NCBI RefSeq assembly: GCF_028682635.1
Contig: NZ_JANHLK010000039.1
Span: 1 to 42,295, forward strand
Source of the DNA: Pseudomonas putida
GTDB lineage: Bacteria > Pseudomonadota > Gammaproteobacteria > Pseudomonadales > Pseudomonadaceae
Direction: 5' to 3'
DNA length: 42,295 bases
Shown: in pieces, positions 22,749 through 31,393 of the stretch
Layout: every line of letters starts with the position of its first letter
Position numbering within the stretch: the first letter of the stretch is position 1
Made by a program: the position numbers and the translations under genes
Notes under the pieces: generated by a model
What the model saw: the letters and a program-made list of their open reading frames with translations, nothing else
What the model was told of the DNA's origin: nothing
The model's database searches: none

Positions 22749-25142
22749 ATGTCCGAATCCACCACTTTCGATCTGCCGATTGCCGGCATGACCTGCGCCA
22801 GCTGCGCCGGGCGTGTCGAGCGCGCCTTGAGCAAAGTCATCGGCGCCAGTGCCGTCAGCGTCAACCTGGCCACCGAGCAGGCCCGGGTCCAGGCACCGGC
22901 CGACAGCCTGCCGGCCTTGATGGACGCAGTGGAAAAAGCCGGTTACAGCGTACCTCGGCAGCGGCTGGAATTGAGCATCGACGGCATGACCTGCGCCTCC
23001 TGCGTCGGCCGGGTCGAGCGGGCATTGAACAAAGTGCCGGGGGTCAAGAGCGTCAGCGTCAACCTGGCCAATGAACGCGCCCATCTGGAACTGCTCGGGC
23101 AAGTCGACCCGCAAACCTTGATCGCGGCCGTGAGCAAGGCGGGTTATGCCGCCAGCGTCTGGCAGGACGATCAGCCGCACGTCGATACTCAGCAAACCCG
23201 CCTGCAGCGCGAGCGCTGGGCGTTGATCGCAGCGATTGCCCTCGCCTTGCCACTGGTATTGCCGATGTTGCTGCAACCGTTCGGCGTGCACTGGATGCTC
23301 CCGGCCTGGGCGCAATTCGCCTTGGCAACGCCCGTGCAGTTCATCTTCGGCGCGCGCTTTTATGTGGCCGCCTGGAAAGCCGTGCGTGCCGGGGCAGGCA
23401 ACATGGACTTGCTTGTTGCCTTGGGCACCAGCGCGGGCTATGGCTTGAGCCTCTACGAATGGGCCACCGCCGCCGGGCGCATGCCGCACCTGTACTTCGA
23501 AGCCTCGGCCGTGGTGATTGCCCTGGTGCTGTTGGGTAAATACCTGGAAAGCCGCGCCAAACGCCAGACCGCCAGCGCCATTCGCGCCCTGGAAGCGCTG
23601 CGCCCGGAGCGGGCAGTCCAGGTGATCGACGGTCGTGAGCAAGAGGTGGCGATCAGCGCCCTGCGTCTCGATGACCTGGTCATGATCAAGCCCGGGGAAC
23701 GTTTCCCGGTGGACGGCGAAGTGGTCGAAGGCCAGAGCCATGCCGACGAAGCCTTGATCAGCGGCGAAAGCCTGCCGGTGCCCAAACAACCTGGTGACAA
23801 GGTCACGGGCGGCGCGATCAATGGTGAAGGCCGGTTGCTGGTGCGCACCCAGGCCCTTGGCGCGGAAACCGTGCTGGCGCGGATCATTCGCCTGGTGGAG
23901 GACGCCCAGGCGGCGAAAGCGCCGATCCAGAAACTGGTGGATAGAGTCAGCCAGGTGTTCGTCCCGGTGGTCTTGCTGCTGGCCTTGGCGACCCTGATCG
24001 GCTGGTGGATGTATGGCGCCCCGCTGGAGACCGCGGTGATCAATGCCGTGGCGGTGCTGGTGATCGCCTGCCCTTGTGCCCTGGGCCTGGCCACGCCAAC
24101 GGCGATCATGGCCGGCACCGGGGTCGCGGCGCGCTACGGCATTCTGATCAAGGATGCCCAGGCGCTGGAGCGTGCCCATGAAGTCAGCGCCGTGGTGTTC
24201 GACAAGACCGGCACGCTGACTTCGGGCACCCCACGTATCGCCCACCTCAGCGCCCTCGATGGCGACGAAGGCAGCCTGCTGCAATGGGCCGGCGCCCTGC
24301 AACGCGGCAGCGAGCATCCGCTGGCCAAGGCGGTGCTGGATGCGTGCGCCGAGCGAGGCCTGGCCGTGGCCGACGTGACTGACAGCCAATCCCTGACCGG
24401 CCGAGGCATTGCCGGCACGCTCGGGGATCGTCGCCTGGCGCTGGGTAATCGGCGCCTGCTGGAGGAAAGCGGCCTGGACGCCGGCACTCTGGCAGGTTCC
24501 GCAAGCGCGTGGGAAACCGAAGGCCGGACCTTGTCCTGGCTGATCGAGCAAAGTCCCGAGCCGAGAGTGTTGGGCCTGTTCGCTTTCGGCGATACGCTCA
24601 AGCCTGGCGCGCTGCAAGCGGTACAACAACTGCGCGCGCGCAATATCAGCAGTCATCTGCTGACCGGTGACAACAGAGGCAGTGCCAACGTGGTCGCCAA
24701 GGCGCTGGGCATCCAGGATGTGTACGCAGAGGTCCTGCCGGCGGACAAAGCCGCCACTGTCGCTGCGTTGAAGAAAACCGGCGTGGTCGCAATGGTCGGC
24801 GACGGCATCAACGATGCGCCAGCGCTGGCCGCGGCCGATATCGGTATCGCCATGGGCGGCGGCACCGATGTGGCCATGCATGCGGCCGGCATTACCTTGA
24901 TGCATGGCGATCCTCGGCGAGTTCCGGCGGCACTGGAGATCAGCCGCAAGACCTACGCGAAGATCCGGCAGAACCTGTTCTGGGCCTTCGTCTATAACCT
25001 GATCGGCATTCCATTGGCCGCCTTCGGGTTCCTTAATCCGGTGCTGGCCGGAGCAGCCATGGCGTTGTCGAGCGTCAGCGTGGTAAGCAATGCGCTACTG
25101 TTGAAAACCTGGAAACCCGAGGACCTGGAGGACAACCGATGA
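22749..25142 (+). CDS. copA: Cu(I)-exporting P1B-type ATPase CopA
   Basis: A 797-residue P1B-1 ATPase in the inner membrane that pumps Cu(I) out of the cytosol. Two N-terminal metal domains each carry GMTCASC (Cys16/Cys19 and about Cys82/Cys85). Eight membrane segments follow. The transmembrane copper site is CPC at 441-443, the actuator loop has SGESLPVPK, the phosphorylated Asp485 is in DKTGT, the nucleotide domain has SEHPLAKA and the hinge is GDGINDAP (684-691). All key residues are intact and length is normal. Expression is from a CueR promoter, and the stop overlaps cueR by 4 bp. Confidence 0.96.
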   Translation: MSESTTFDLPIAGMTCASCAGRVERALSKVIGASAVSVNLATEQARVQAPADSLPALMDAVEKAGYSVPRQRLELSIDGMTCASCVGRVERALNKVPGVKSVSVNLANERAHLELLGQVDPQTLIAAVSKAGYAASVWQDDQPHVDTQQTRLQRERWALIAAIALALPLVLPMLLQPFGVHWMLPAWAQFALATPVQFIFGARFYVAAWKAVRAGAGNMDLLVALGTSAGYGLSLYEWATAAGRMPHLYFEASAVVIALVLLGKYLESRAKRQTASAIRALEALRPERAVQVIDGREQEVAISALRLDDLVMIKPGERFPVDGEVVEGQSHADEALISGESLPVPKQPGDKVTGGAINGEGRLLVRTQALGAETVLARIIRLVEDAQAAKAPIQKLVDRVSQVFVPVVLLLALATLIGWWMYGAPLETAVINAVAVLVIACPCALGLATPTAIMAGTGVAARYGILIKDAQALERAHEVSAVVFDKTGTLTSGTPRIAHLSALDGDEGSLLQWAGALQRGSEHPLAKAVLDACAERGLAVADVTDSQSLTGRGIAGTLGDRRLALGNRRLLEESGLDAGTLAGSASAWETEGRTLSWLIEQSPEPRVLGLFAFGDTLKPGALQAVQQLRARNISSHLLTGDNRGSANVVAKALGIQDVYAEVLPADKAATVAALKKTGVVAMVGDGINDAPALAAADIGIAMGGGTDVAMHAAGITLMHGDPRRVPAALEISRKTYAKIRQNLFWAFVYNLIGIPLAAFGFLNPVLAGAAMALSSVSVVSNALLLKTWKPEDLEDNR

Positions 25143-25552
25143 ACATCGGCCAAGCAGCCCGTCACAGCGGCCTGAGCGCAAAGATGATCCGCTACTACGA
25201 GTCCATCGGCCTGCTCAAGGCGGCTCATCGCACCGACAGCGGCTACCGGGTGTACGGCGATGACGACCTGCACACGCTGGCGTTCATCAAACGCTCACGG
25301 GACCTTGGGTTTTCGCTGGAGGAAGTCGGCAAGCTGTTGACCCTCTGGCAGGACCGCCAGCGCGCCAGTGCCGATGTGAAGGCGTTGGCGCGCCAGCATA
25401 TCGATGAACTGAACCAGAAGATTCGGGAGCTGGGGCAGTTGCGCGATACGTTGCAGGATCTGGTGGAGCATTGTCAGGGGGATGATCGGCCGGATTGTCC
25501 GATTCTCAAGAGTCTTGAGTCGGGGTGTTGTGCTAACGCGGATCCCGTCTGA
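25139..25552 (+). CDS. cueR: MerR-family copper regulator CueR
   Basis: A 137-residue MerR-family activator. The HTH is at MNIGQAARHSGLSAKMIRYYE, then the dimer helix, and the Cu(I) ligands Cys112 and Cys120 lie in CQGDDRPDC at the same positions as in E. coli CueR. Another CC pair occurs near the end (SGCCANA). ATG overlaps the copA stop (ATGA), so the two are translated together, giving a copper-induced feedback. Its binding sites are the dyads at 22121-22141 and 22692-22712. Confidence 0.95.
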   Translation: MNIGQAARHSGLSAKMIRYYESIGLLKAAHRTDSGYRVYGDDDLHTLAFIKRSRDLGFSLEEVGKLLTLWQDRQRASADVKALARQHIDELNQKIRELGQLRDTLQDLVEHCQGDDRPDCPILKSLESGCCANADPV

Positions 25553-25573
25553 CAATGATTTTGACTGTGCTAA

Positions 25574-25674
25574 CGCCTTCGCGAGCAAGCCCGCTCCCAC
25601 ATTGGACCGTCGCCGAACACAAATTCTGTGTCCAGTGCAGATCGAATGTGGGAGCGGGCTTGCTCGCGAAGGCG
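25574..25674. repeat. REP palindrome (GGGAGCGGGCTTGCTCGCGAAG family)
   Basis: Perfect 30-bp inverted arms at 25574-25603 and 25645-25674, the longest perfect pair in the window. It sits between convergent cueR and the RIO kinase gene. Confidence 0.94.
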
Positions 25675-25713
25675 GTGCGTCGGGCGCCATAAACATTGAG
25701 TCCCTTCACCCAG

Positions 25714-25744
25714 AAAAAACCCGGCCGAAGCCGGGTTTTTCTTT
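25714..25744. terminator. Bidirectional rho-independent terminator
   Basis: Stem CCCGGC / GCCGGG (25720-25725 and 25730-25735) with CGAA loop, flanked by an A run on the left and a T run on the right. It can end both the copA-cueR transcript and the convergent RIO kinase transcript. Confidence 0.85.
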
Positions 25745-25750
25745 AGTCGA

Positions 25751-26644
25751 TCACTGCATCCACGGTGGAGGCGGTTCTTCGGCTGGCTTGGGGGGAGCAT
25801 CGTCAGCCGCACGCGCGGCTTGCTTGCGCTCTTCATCCAGGCGCGCGGCCTCGATTTCGCGCATGATGCCGCCCACATCCGCCAGCTCTTCCGGCTCGTC
25901 GAACTCGCCGGTCAGGACGCTGGCCGGGTGCAAAGTGCCCGCCTCGTACAAAGCCCACATTTCCTTGGCGTACCGGGTCTTTTTCAACTCCGGTGCAAAC
26001 CGTCCGAAATAGGACGCCATGTTGCCCACGTCCCGCTCCAGCATGCTGAACGCGTGGTTGTTGCCGGCCGCGTCAACTGCTTGCGGCAAGTCGATGATCA
26101 CCGGGCCGGTCGGGGTCAACAGCACGTTGAACTCGGACAGGTCACCGTGCACCAGACCGGTACACAGCATCAGCACGATCTGCGAGATCAGGAACGCGTG
26201 ATATTCACGCGCCTGGTCCGGTTCCAGAACCACGTCGTTCAGACGCGGCGCGGCATCACCGTACTCGTCGGCTACCAACTCCATGAGCAGCACGCCTTCG
26301 AGGAAATCGAACGGCTTGGGCACCCGTACACCGGCATTGGCCAGGCGGAACAGCGCCGCCACTTCGGCGTTCTGCCAAGCGTCTTCGGTTTCCTTGCGAC
26401 CAAACTTGGAACCCTTGGCCATGGCCCGGGCCTGTCGGCTGTTGCGCACCTTGCGGCCTTCCTGATACTCGGCCGCCTGCCGGAAACTGCGTTTATTCGC
26501 CTCCTTGTAGACCTTCGCGCAACGTAACTGGTTGCCGCAGCGCACCACATAAACAGCTGCTTCTTTACCACTCATGAGTGGGCGCAGCACTTCGTCGACC
26601 AGACCGTCCTCGATCAGGGGTTCAATGCGTTTTGGAGTCTTCAT
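25751..26644 (-). CDS. RIO1-family serine protein kinase
   Basis: A 297-residue RIO1-type atypical protein kinase. It shows SGKEAAVYVVRCGNQLRCAKVYKE (ATP-binding loop and Lys), the catalytic HGDLSEFNVLL and the metal-binding IIDLPQAVD. A charged Pro-rich tail ends PPKPAEEPPPPWMQ. Archaeal and eukaryotic RIO kinases act in ribosome maturation; the bacterial targets are unclear. It is a single gene, convergent to cueR and divergent from the chemoreceptor. No strong Shine-Dalgarno sequence precedes MKTPKRIEPL. Confidence 0.9.
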   Translation of the reverse strand: MKTPKRIEPLIEDGLVDEVLRPLMSGKEAAVYVVRCGNQLRCAKVYKEANKRSFRQAAEYQEGRKVRNSRQARAMAKGSKFGRKETEDAWQNAEVAALFRLANAGVRVPKPFDFLEGVLLMELVADEYGDAAPRLNDVVLEPDQAREYHAFLISQIVLMLCTGLVHGDLSEFNVLLTPTGPVIIDLPQAVDAAGNNHAFSMLERDVGNMASYFGRFAPELKKTRYAKEMWALYEAGTLHPASVLTGEFDEPEELADVGGIMREIEAARLDEERKQAARAADDAPPKPAEEPPPPWMQ

Positions 26645-27087
26645 CAGCTTTTATTGTGGGTCCTTTATTACCAAACACGCGAAAGTCATTCGTTATACGG
26701 CAATCCACCGATTCGGGGGAGGGGGTGCCGACCTATGAACCATGCAGATGCACACAATGTGCCGATTTACTCGCAAAAACCTGCAGTTCATCACCGGTCT
26801 TCTGGATCATAGTCGAGCCTGAAGCGCTTGTTGTCCGGGGCTGCATGGGCATTTGTGACAGAAACCGACACCCCGGCACTACCGTTCGCGGGATTTTTCC
26901 GGACAACCCTCAATTTCCGCAGACAACAGCCGAAGTCCTTAGTGACAAAGTGATTTGTCCGACAATCGTTTCCCTGACAACAACGATACCGCACTCACGG
27001 ACCCGGGTTGATCGACAACGTTTACGGCTGCCAATAAACCGCGAGTCATCTGCACTGCGTGGGCCTACAAGAAAATCTGGAGCGCGG
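26645..27087. other. 443-bp region between the RIO kinase and chemoreceptor genes
   Basis: I see no gene here. The open frame of the chemoreceptor runs back through the region, but its coding features start at 27088. The region holds the two divergent promoters, which I cannot locate, and a perfect inverted repeat GACAAA-GTGA-TTTGTC at 26944-26959. Several other copies of GACAA (at about 26903, 26931, 26971 and 26976) make it a pentamer-rich patch. Confidence 0.4.
26944..26959. promoter_or_regulatory. Inverted repeat GACAAA-N4-TTTGTC upstream of the chemoreceptor
   Basis: Perfect 6-bp arms with a 4-bp centre, about 130 bp before the chemoreceptor start. It could be an operator or an RNA hairpin; there is no T run, so it is not a terminator. 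Confidence 0.3.
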
Positions 27088-29034
27088 ATGAACATCAAAC
27101 AGAAACTGACCTGGGCGTTTGCAATCATCGCCTGCTTGCCGGTGGTACTGGTCGCCACCCTCGTCGTGCTGAACCTGCGCAGTGATGCCAGGGAAGGATT
27201 CGTCGACAGCAGTGGTCGCGAAATCCGTCAGGTCAGCAATGCCATGCAACTGTTCTTCGACGGCATCAGCCAGAACGTCGAGTACCTGGCCAAACAACCG
27301 CTGATCACCAACTCCGACGACAGCCTCAAGACCTACATGAACGCCAACGCCGCCAGCATTCCACAGGGCGAGATGGACAAAAAAGTCTTTGGCTTCCTGC
27401 AGGATCTGGGCAACGCCCATCCATCCTACGCCTACGCCATCCTCGGCACCGCCGCCGGTGGCTATGTGTCGTGGCCGGACGACGCCAAGCTGGCCAACTA
27501 CGACCCGCGCCAGCGTCCGTGGTACAAGGCGGCCCAGGCGAAACCGGGCAAGCCGTTGCGTACCGAGGCCTATTACTGGGCCGAAAACGATACGTCCTAC
27601 GTCAGCACCGTGCGCACCATCGACAACAAGCTGGGCACCAACGGTGGTGTGGTCAGCATCGACGTGTCGCTCAAGCAGCTCACCGAACTGGTCAAACAGA
27701 TCAAGCTCGGCGAAAGCGGCTACCTGATGCTGCTGGAAAACACCGGTACCGTGCTGGTCGATCCGAAGCAACCGGAACACAACTTCAAGGCCTTGAACAG
27801 CCTCGGCGAGGGTTATGCGCAACTGGCCAAGGCTGGCAAGGGCCTGGTTGAAGTCGAGCTCAACGGCGAACGCTACATGGCCAACGTCTGGCCGTCCGAG
27901 CAGCTGGGCTGGACCTTCATCGGCCTGATCAAGCAGAGCGACGTGATGAGCACCGCGACCCAGCTGACCTGGTTGATCGCCATCATCGCTGCGGTACTGG
28001 CCGTTGTCTTCGCCATCGTCGGCGCCAGTTTCGCCAGCGTTATCGTGCGGCCGATCCGCAGTGTGGCCGACGGCCTGGAAGGCATTGCCCAGGGTGAAGG
28101 CGACCTGACCAAGAATCTGCAAATCCGTGGCAGCGACGAAACCGCGCAACTGGCCAACTGGTTCAACCAGTTCCTGACCGCGATTCGCAACCTGATACAA
28201 AGCATTGGTGGCGCCGCGACCAAGATCCTGGCCACCTCCAGGAGCTCGACCCAGGTTTCCAGCGACATGGCTGAAGCCGCTGGACGCCAGCGCGAAGCGG
28301 TGGACATGGTGTCCACGGCATTTCACGAAATGGTCGCTACCGCCAACGAAGTGGCACGCTCCTGCAGCCAGGCGGCCGAGTCCGCCGACAGTGGCCAGCG
28401 CCAGGCCCGTGAAGGTCAGCAACAAATTGACGCGGCCGTGAGCAGCGTCGATCGCCTGAGCCAGGAAATCGAGCAGTCGGCCCAGTCGATGCAACAGCTG
28501 GAACGCGACAGCAATGATATCCAGTCGATCCTCGGGACCATTCGTTCGATCGCCGAGCAAACCAATCTGCTGGCGCTGAACGCGGCCATTGAAGCGGCGC
28601 GGGCCGGTGAGCAGGGCCGTGGTTTTGCCGTGGTGGCCGATGAAGTACGGGCGCTGGCCAAGCGCACGGCCGACTCCACGGCGGAAATCGACGGACTGCT
28701 GGGCAACCTGGCCAAGCGCACCAGCCAGGTGACCCAGCAGATGCACGCGAGCCTGGAGGTGTCCCAGCAATCGGTGACGCGCATCGGTGAAGCGCGCAAC
28801 AGTTTCGGGCAGATCCGCGAGTCGGTGGACGTCATCCGCGACATGAACACCCAGATTGCCACGGCGGCGGAACAACAGCATCAGGTGGCCGAAGACATCA
28901 ACCGGCACATCAGCCAGATCCATGGCGACGCGCAATTGGTGGCTGAACTGGCGAACTCGGCGCGCCTGGATTCCCAGAGCCTGGCCGGGTTGTCGAATGA
29001 GCTGGATGGGTTGGTGCGCCGGTTCCGTACCTGA
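27088..29034 (+). CDS. Methyl-accepting chemotaxis protein with dCACHE domain
   Basis: A 648-residue chemoreceptor. TM1 is residues about 8-28, followed by a periplasmic double-CACHE domain with YDPRQRPWYKAAQ and VVSIDVSLKQL, TM2 at about 291-315, HAMP to about 370 and a signalling domain with tip EQTNLLALNAAIEAARAGEQGRGFAVVADEVRALAKRT near 488-526. The RxWY pocket is present, but the Y-x-D of the amino-acid-sensing dCACHE motif is replaced by YYWAENDTSY, so an amino-acid ligand is doubtful. There is no C-terminal CheR-docking pentapeptide. GGAG precedes the start chosen; the upstream open frame has no domain. Confidence 0.92.
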   Translation: MNIKQKLTWAFAIIACLPVVLVATLVVLNLRSDAREGFVDSSGREIRQVSNAMQLFFDGISQNVEYLAKQPLITNSDDSLKTYMNANAASIPQGEMDKKVFGFLQDLGNAHPSYAYAILGTAAGGYVSWPDDAKLANYDPRQRPWYKAAQAKPGKPLRTEAYYWAENDTSYVSTVRTIDNKLGTNGGVVSIDVSLKQLTELVKQIKLGESGYLMLLENTGTVLVDPKQPEHNFKALNSLGEGYAQLAKAGKGLVEVELNGERYMANVWPSEQLGWTFIGLIKQSDVMSTATQLTWLIAIIAAVLAVVFAIVGASFASVIVRPIRSVADGLEGIAQGEGDLTKNLQIRGSDETAQLANWFNQFLTAIRNLIQSIGGAATKILATSRSSTQVSSDMAEAAGRQREAVDMVSTAFHEMVATANEVARSCSQAAESADSGQRQAREGQQQIDAAVSSVDRLSQEIEQSAQSMQQLERDSNDIQSILGTIRSIAEQTNLLALNAAIEAARAGEQGRGFAVVADEVRALAKRTADSTAEIDGLLGNLAKRTSQVTQQMHASLEVSQQSVTRIGEARNSFGQIRESVDVIRDMNTQIATAAEQQHQVAEDINRHISQIHGDAQLVAELANSARLDSQSLAGLSNELDGLVRRFRT

Positions 29035-29055
29035 CCGGTGACCGCTGCGCGGTCA

Positions 29056-29120
29056 ATCGCGAGCAAGCTCGCTCCCACAGGGATTTTCACTGTCCTTGTG
29101 GGAGCGAGCTTGCTCGCGAT
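29056..29120. repeat. REP palindrome (GGGAGCGAGCTTGCTCGCGAT family)
   Basis: Perfect 24-bp inverted arms at 29056-29079 and 29097-29120 between the convergent chemoreceptor and AraC genes. It starts 22 bp after the chemoreceptor stop and ends 8 bp before the AraC stop. Confidence 0.93.
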
Positions 29121-29127
29121 GGGGCCA

Positions 29128-29919
29128 TCACTGCCGAAACAACTCCCCCGGGGTAAACCCGAACAAACTCTTGAACGCCGCAATAAACGCCGACGTCGAG
29201 TCATACCCACAGGCCAGCGCGGCATTGGTCACGCTGTCGCCCTCCTCCAGCAGACTCAGCGACGACAGCAAGCGCATACGCTGGCGCCAGCCGCGAAAAC
29301 TCAACCCGGTTTCACGCTGAAACAAACGCATCAGGGTTTTCTCCGACGCGCCCAGGCGTTCGGCCCATTGGTGCAGGGTCACATTGCTCTCGGGATTTTC
29401 GATCAGCTCATTGCACAACCCCAGCAACCGTTCATGGCGGGGCAATGGCAGGGAAAACCCGACTTCCGGCAAAGTCGCCAACTGATCGAGCAGCACACTC
29501 ACCAACCGCGCCTGCGGGCTGTCACCCTGGGGATATTCCACTGGCAGCAGGCAAAAACTCTTGATCAGCTCCCGGGCCAGCGGCGTCACTTCCAGCACCC
29601 GGCAACGCCCGTCCGCCCACTGGCAATCCTCGCGACGCACATACAGGCTGCGCATCTCGGCGCGCATCGAGGTCACGACCTGGTGATCCAGATCGGCCGG
29701 AATCCAGATGCCCCATTGCGGCGGCGCGAAGAAACTGCCCTCGGCGGTGTGCACGCCGAGCACGCCACTGATGGCATAGGAAAACTGCACCCAGTCGTGG
29801 CGATGGGACGGCGTCCACGACCCGGCATTGAGGCTTTCCACCCGGGCATACAGCGGACGCGGCAACCTTATGAGGGGCGGAATGCTGCGTTCGAGGGAAA
29901 CCTGTCCGTTAGTCGGCAT
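29128..29919 (-). CDS. AraC-family regulator with cupin domain
   Basis: A 263-residue regulator. The N-terminal cupin-like domain has HRHDWVQFSYAISG and PPQWGIWIPADLDHQV. The C-terminal part carries two HTH motifs, LHQWAERLGASEKTLMRLFQRETGLSF and ALACGYDSTSAFIAAFKSLFGFTPGELF. It belongs to the NimR-like group, which often controls a neighbouring transporter, but here the neighbour (77 bp upstream, same direction) is a thiolase gene. It may therefore control the thiolase/FabG/MaoC set. Confidence 0.9.
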   Translation of the reverse strand: MPTNGQVSLERSIPPLIRLPRPLYARVESLNAGSWTPSHRHDWVQFSYAISGVLGVHTAEGSFFAPPQWGIWIPADLDHQVVTSMRAEMRSLYVRREDCQWADGRCRVLEVTPLARELIKSFCLLPVEYPQGDSPQARLVSVLLDQLATLPEVGFSLPLPRHERLLGLCNELIENPESNVTLHQWAERLGASEKTLMRLFQRETGLSFRGWRQRMRLLSSLSLLEEGDSVTNAALACGYDSTSAFIAAFKSLFGFTPGELFRQ

Positions 29920-29996
29920 AACCTGGCCTTGTGTTGCGAGACGGCTGATGGGCCGACGTTAGGCCATGTCACGCATCCATTCAATACCGGACGCCC

Positions 29997-31274
29997 CTAT
30001 CGCTCGATGATGGCGGTTACCCCCTGACCGCCTGCGGCGCAAATTGAGATAAGGCCACGCCCCTTCCCCGCCGCATCAAGCAACTTGGCCATATTGGCGA
30101 GGATGCGCCCACCCGTGGCCGCAAACGGGTGCCCGGCCGCCAGTGAGCTGCCTTTGACATTGAGCTTGCTGCGGTCGATGGAGCCCAGCGGTGCATCGAG
30201 GCCCAGGCGGCTTTGGCAGTACTCGGGGTCTTCCCAGGCCTTCAAGGTGCAGAGCACCTGGGCGGCGAAGGCTTCGTGGATCTCGTAGTAATCGAAGTCC
30301 TGCAGGGTCAGGCCATTGCGCGCCAGCAGGCGTGGCACGGCATACACCGGTGCCATCAACAGGCCCTCGGCGCCATGGACGAAATCCACCGCGGCGGTTT
30401 CGCCGTCACGCAAGTAGGCGAGAATCGGTAGACCGCGCTCCTTCGCCCATGCCTCACTGCCCAGCAGCACCAAGGATGCGCCATCGGTCAGCGGCGTGGA
30501 ATTGCCGGGGGTCAGGGTGCCTTTTGCGCTTTTGTCGAAAACGGTCTTGAGCGAGGCGAGCTTTTCCAGGGTCAGGTCCGGGCGCAAATTGTTGTCGCGG
30601 GTGAGGCCGAGAAACGGCGTCATCAAATCGTTCTGCCACCCTTCGGCGTAGGACGCATCCAGGTTCTGATGGCTCAGCAGCGTCAGCTGATCCTGCTCTT
30701 CACGGGGAATGTTCCAGGCCTGCGCCATCAACTCGCAATGCTCGCCCATGGACATACCGGTGCGCGGCTCGCCATTGCGCGGGAACTCGGGAATCAGGTG
30801 CCGGGGGCGCAGCTGCAGGAAGGGTTTGAGTTTTTCCGCGGTGGTGCTGGCGCGATAGGCCTGCAGCAAAATCTTGCGCAACCCTTCGTTGACACTGATT
30901 GGCGCGTCCGAGGTGGTGTCGACGCCACCGGCAATGCCGCAGTCGATCTGGCCGAGGGCAATTTTGTTCGCCACCAGCAGCGCCGCTTCCAGCCCTGTAC
31001 CGCAAGCCTGCTGGATGTCGTAGGCGGGGGTAGCGGGCGACAGCCGCGAACCGAGCACGCACTCGCGTGTCAGGGCCATGTCCCGTGGCAACTTGAGCAC
31101 CGCCCCCGTCACCACTTCGCCAAGGCGCAGTCCATGCAGGTTGTAGCGTTCGATCAGGCCTTCGAGTGCAGCCGTGAGCATGGCCTGGTTACTGGCGGTG
31201 GAATAGGGTCCGTTGGAGCGAGCGAAGGGTATCCGATTACCGCCGATGATCGCGACGCGACGCAGCTGAGTCAT
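29997..31274 (-). CDS. Acetyl-CoA C-acyltransferase (thiolase), FadI-like
   Basis: A 425-residue thiolase. Nucleophile Cys is in DIQQACGTGLEAA, His in KGSSLAAGHPFAATGGR and the second Cys in ISICAAGGQG. The NEAF motif is HEAF here (YYEIHEAFAAQ). It cleaves or joins 3-ketoacyl-CoA and acetyl-CoA. GGAAG precedes the start. It is divergent from the fabG-maoC pair with 119 bp between, and together they supply thiolase, reductase and hydratase. Length and motifs are normal apart from the N-to-H change, which is found in FadI-like enzymes. Confidence 0.92.
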   Translation of the reverse strand: MTQLRRVAIIGGNRIPFARSNGPYSTASNQAMLTAALEGLIERYNLHGLRLGEVVTGAVLKLPRDMALTRECVLGSRLSPATPAYDIQQACGTGLEAALLVANKIALGQIDCGIAGGVDTTSDAPISVNEGLRKILLQAYRASTTAEKLKPFLQLRPRHLIPEFPRNGEPRTGMSMGEHCELMAQAWNIPREEQDQLTLLSHQNLDASYAEGWQNDLMTPFLGLTRDNNLRPDLTLEKLASLKTVFDKSAKGTLTPGNSTPLTDGASLVLLGSEAWAKERGLPILAYLRDGETAAVDFVHGAEGLLMAPVYAVPRLLARNGLTLQDFDYYEIHEAFAAQVLCTLKAWEDPEYCQSRLGLDAPLGSIDRSKLNVKGSSLAAGHPFAATGGRILANMAKLLDAAGKGRGLISICAAGGQGVTAIIER

Positions 31275-31393
31275 GAAAAGCTTCCTATTCTGTGAAGGCC
31301 ATTACCCGCAAGCGTAGGCCGAATCTGGCAAATCGAACGACTGATTGCCATTCATGGTCCACACTTTGAACCTCATCTGCTGGAGCGCGTTCC

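Noticed and set aside
22731..24905. 724-residue open frame on the minus strand opposite copA
   Set aside because: A long antisense frame is common in high-GC genes; copA has complete motifs and promoter, the shadow has neither.
26578..27087. N-terminal extension of the chemoreceptor
   Set aside because: It would add 170 residues without a domain in front of a normal TM1 and starts inside the RIO kinase gene. GGAG precedes the internal ATG at 27088.
27046..28935. 629-residue open frame on the minus strand opposite the chemoreceptor gene
   Set aside because: Antisense shadow: no recognisable domain, while the plus-strand frame has complete receptor architecture.
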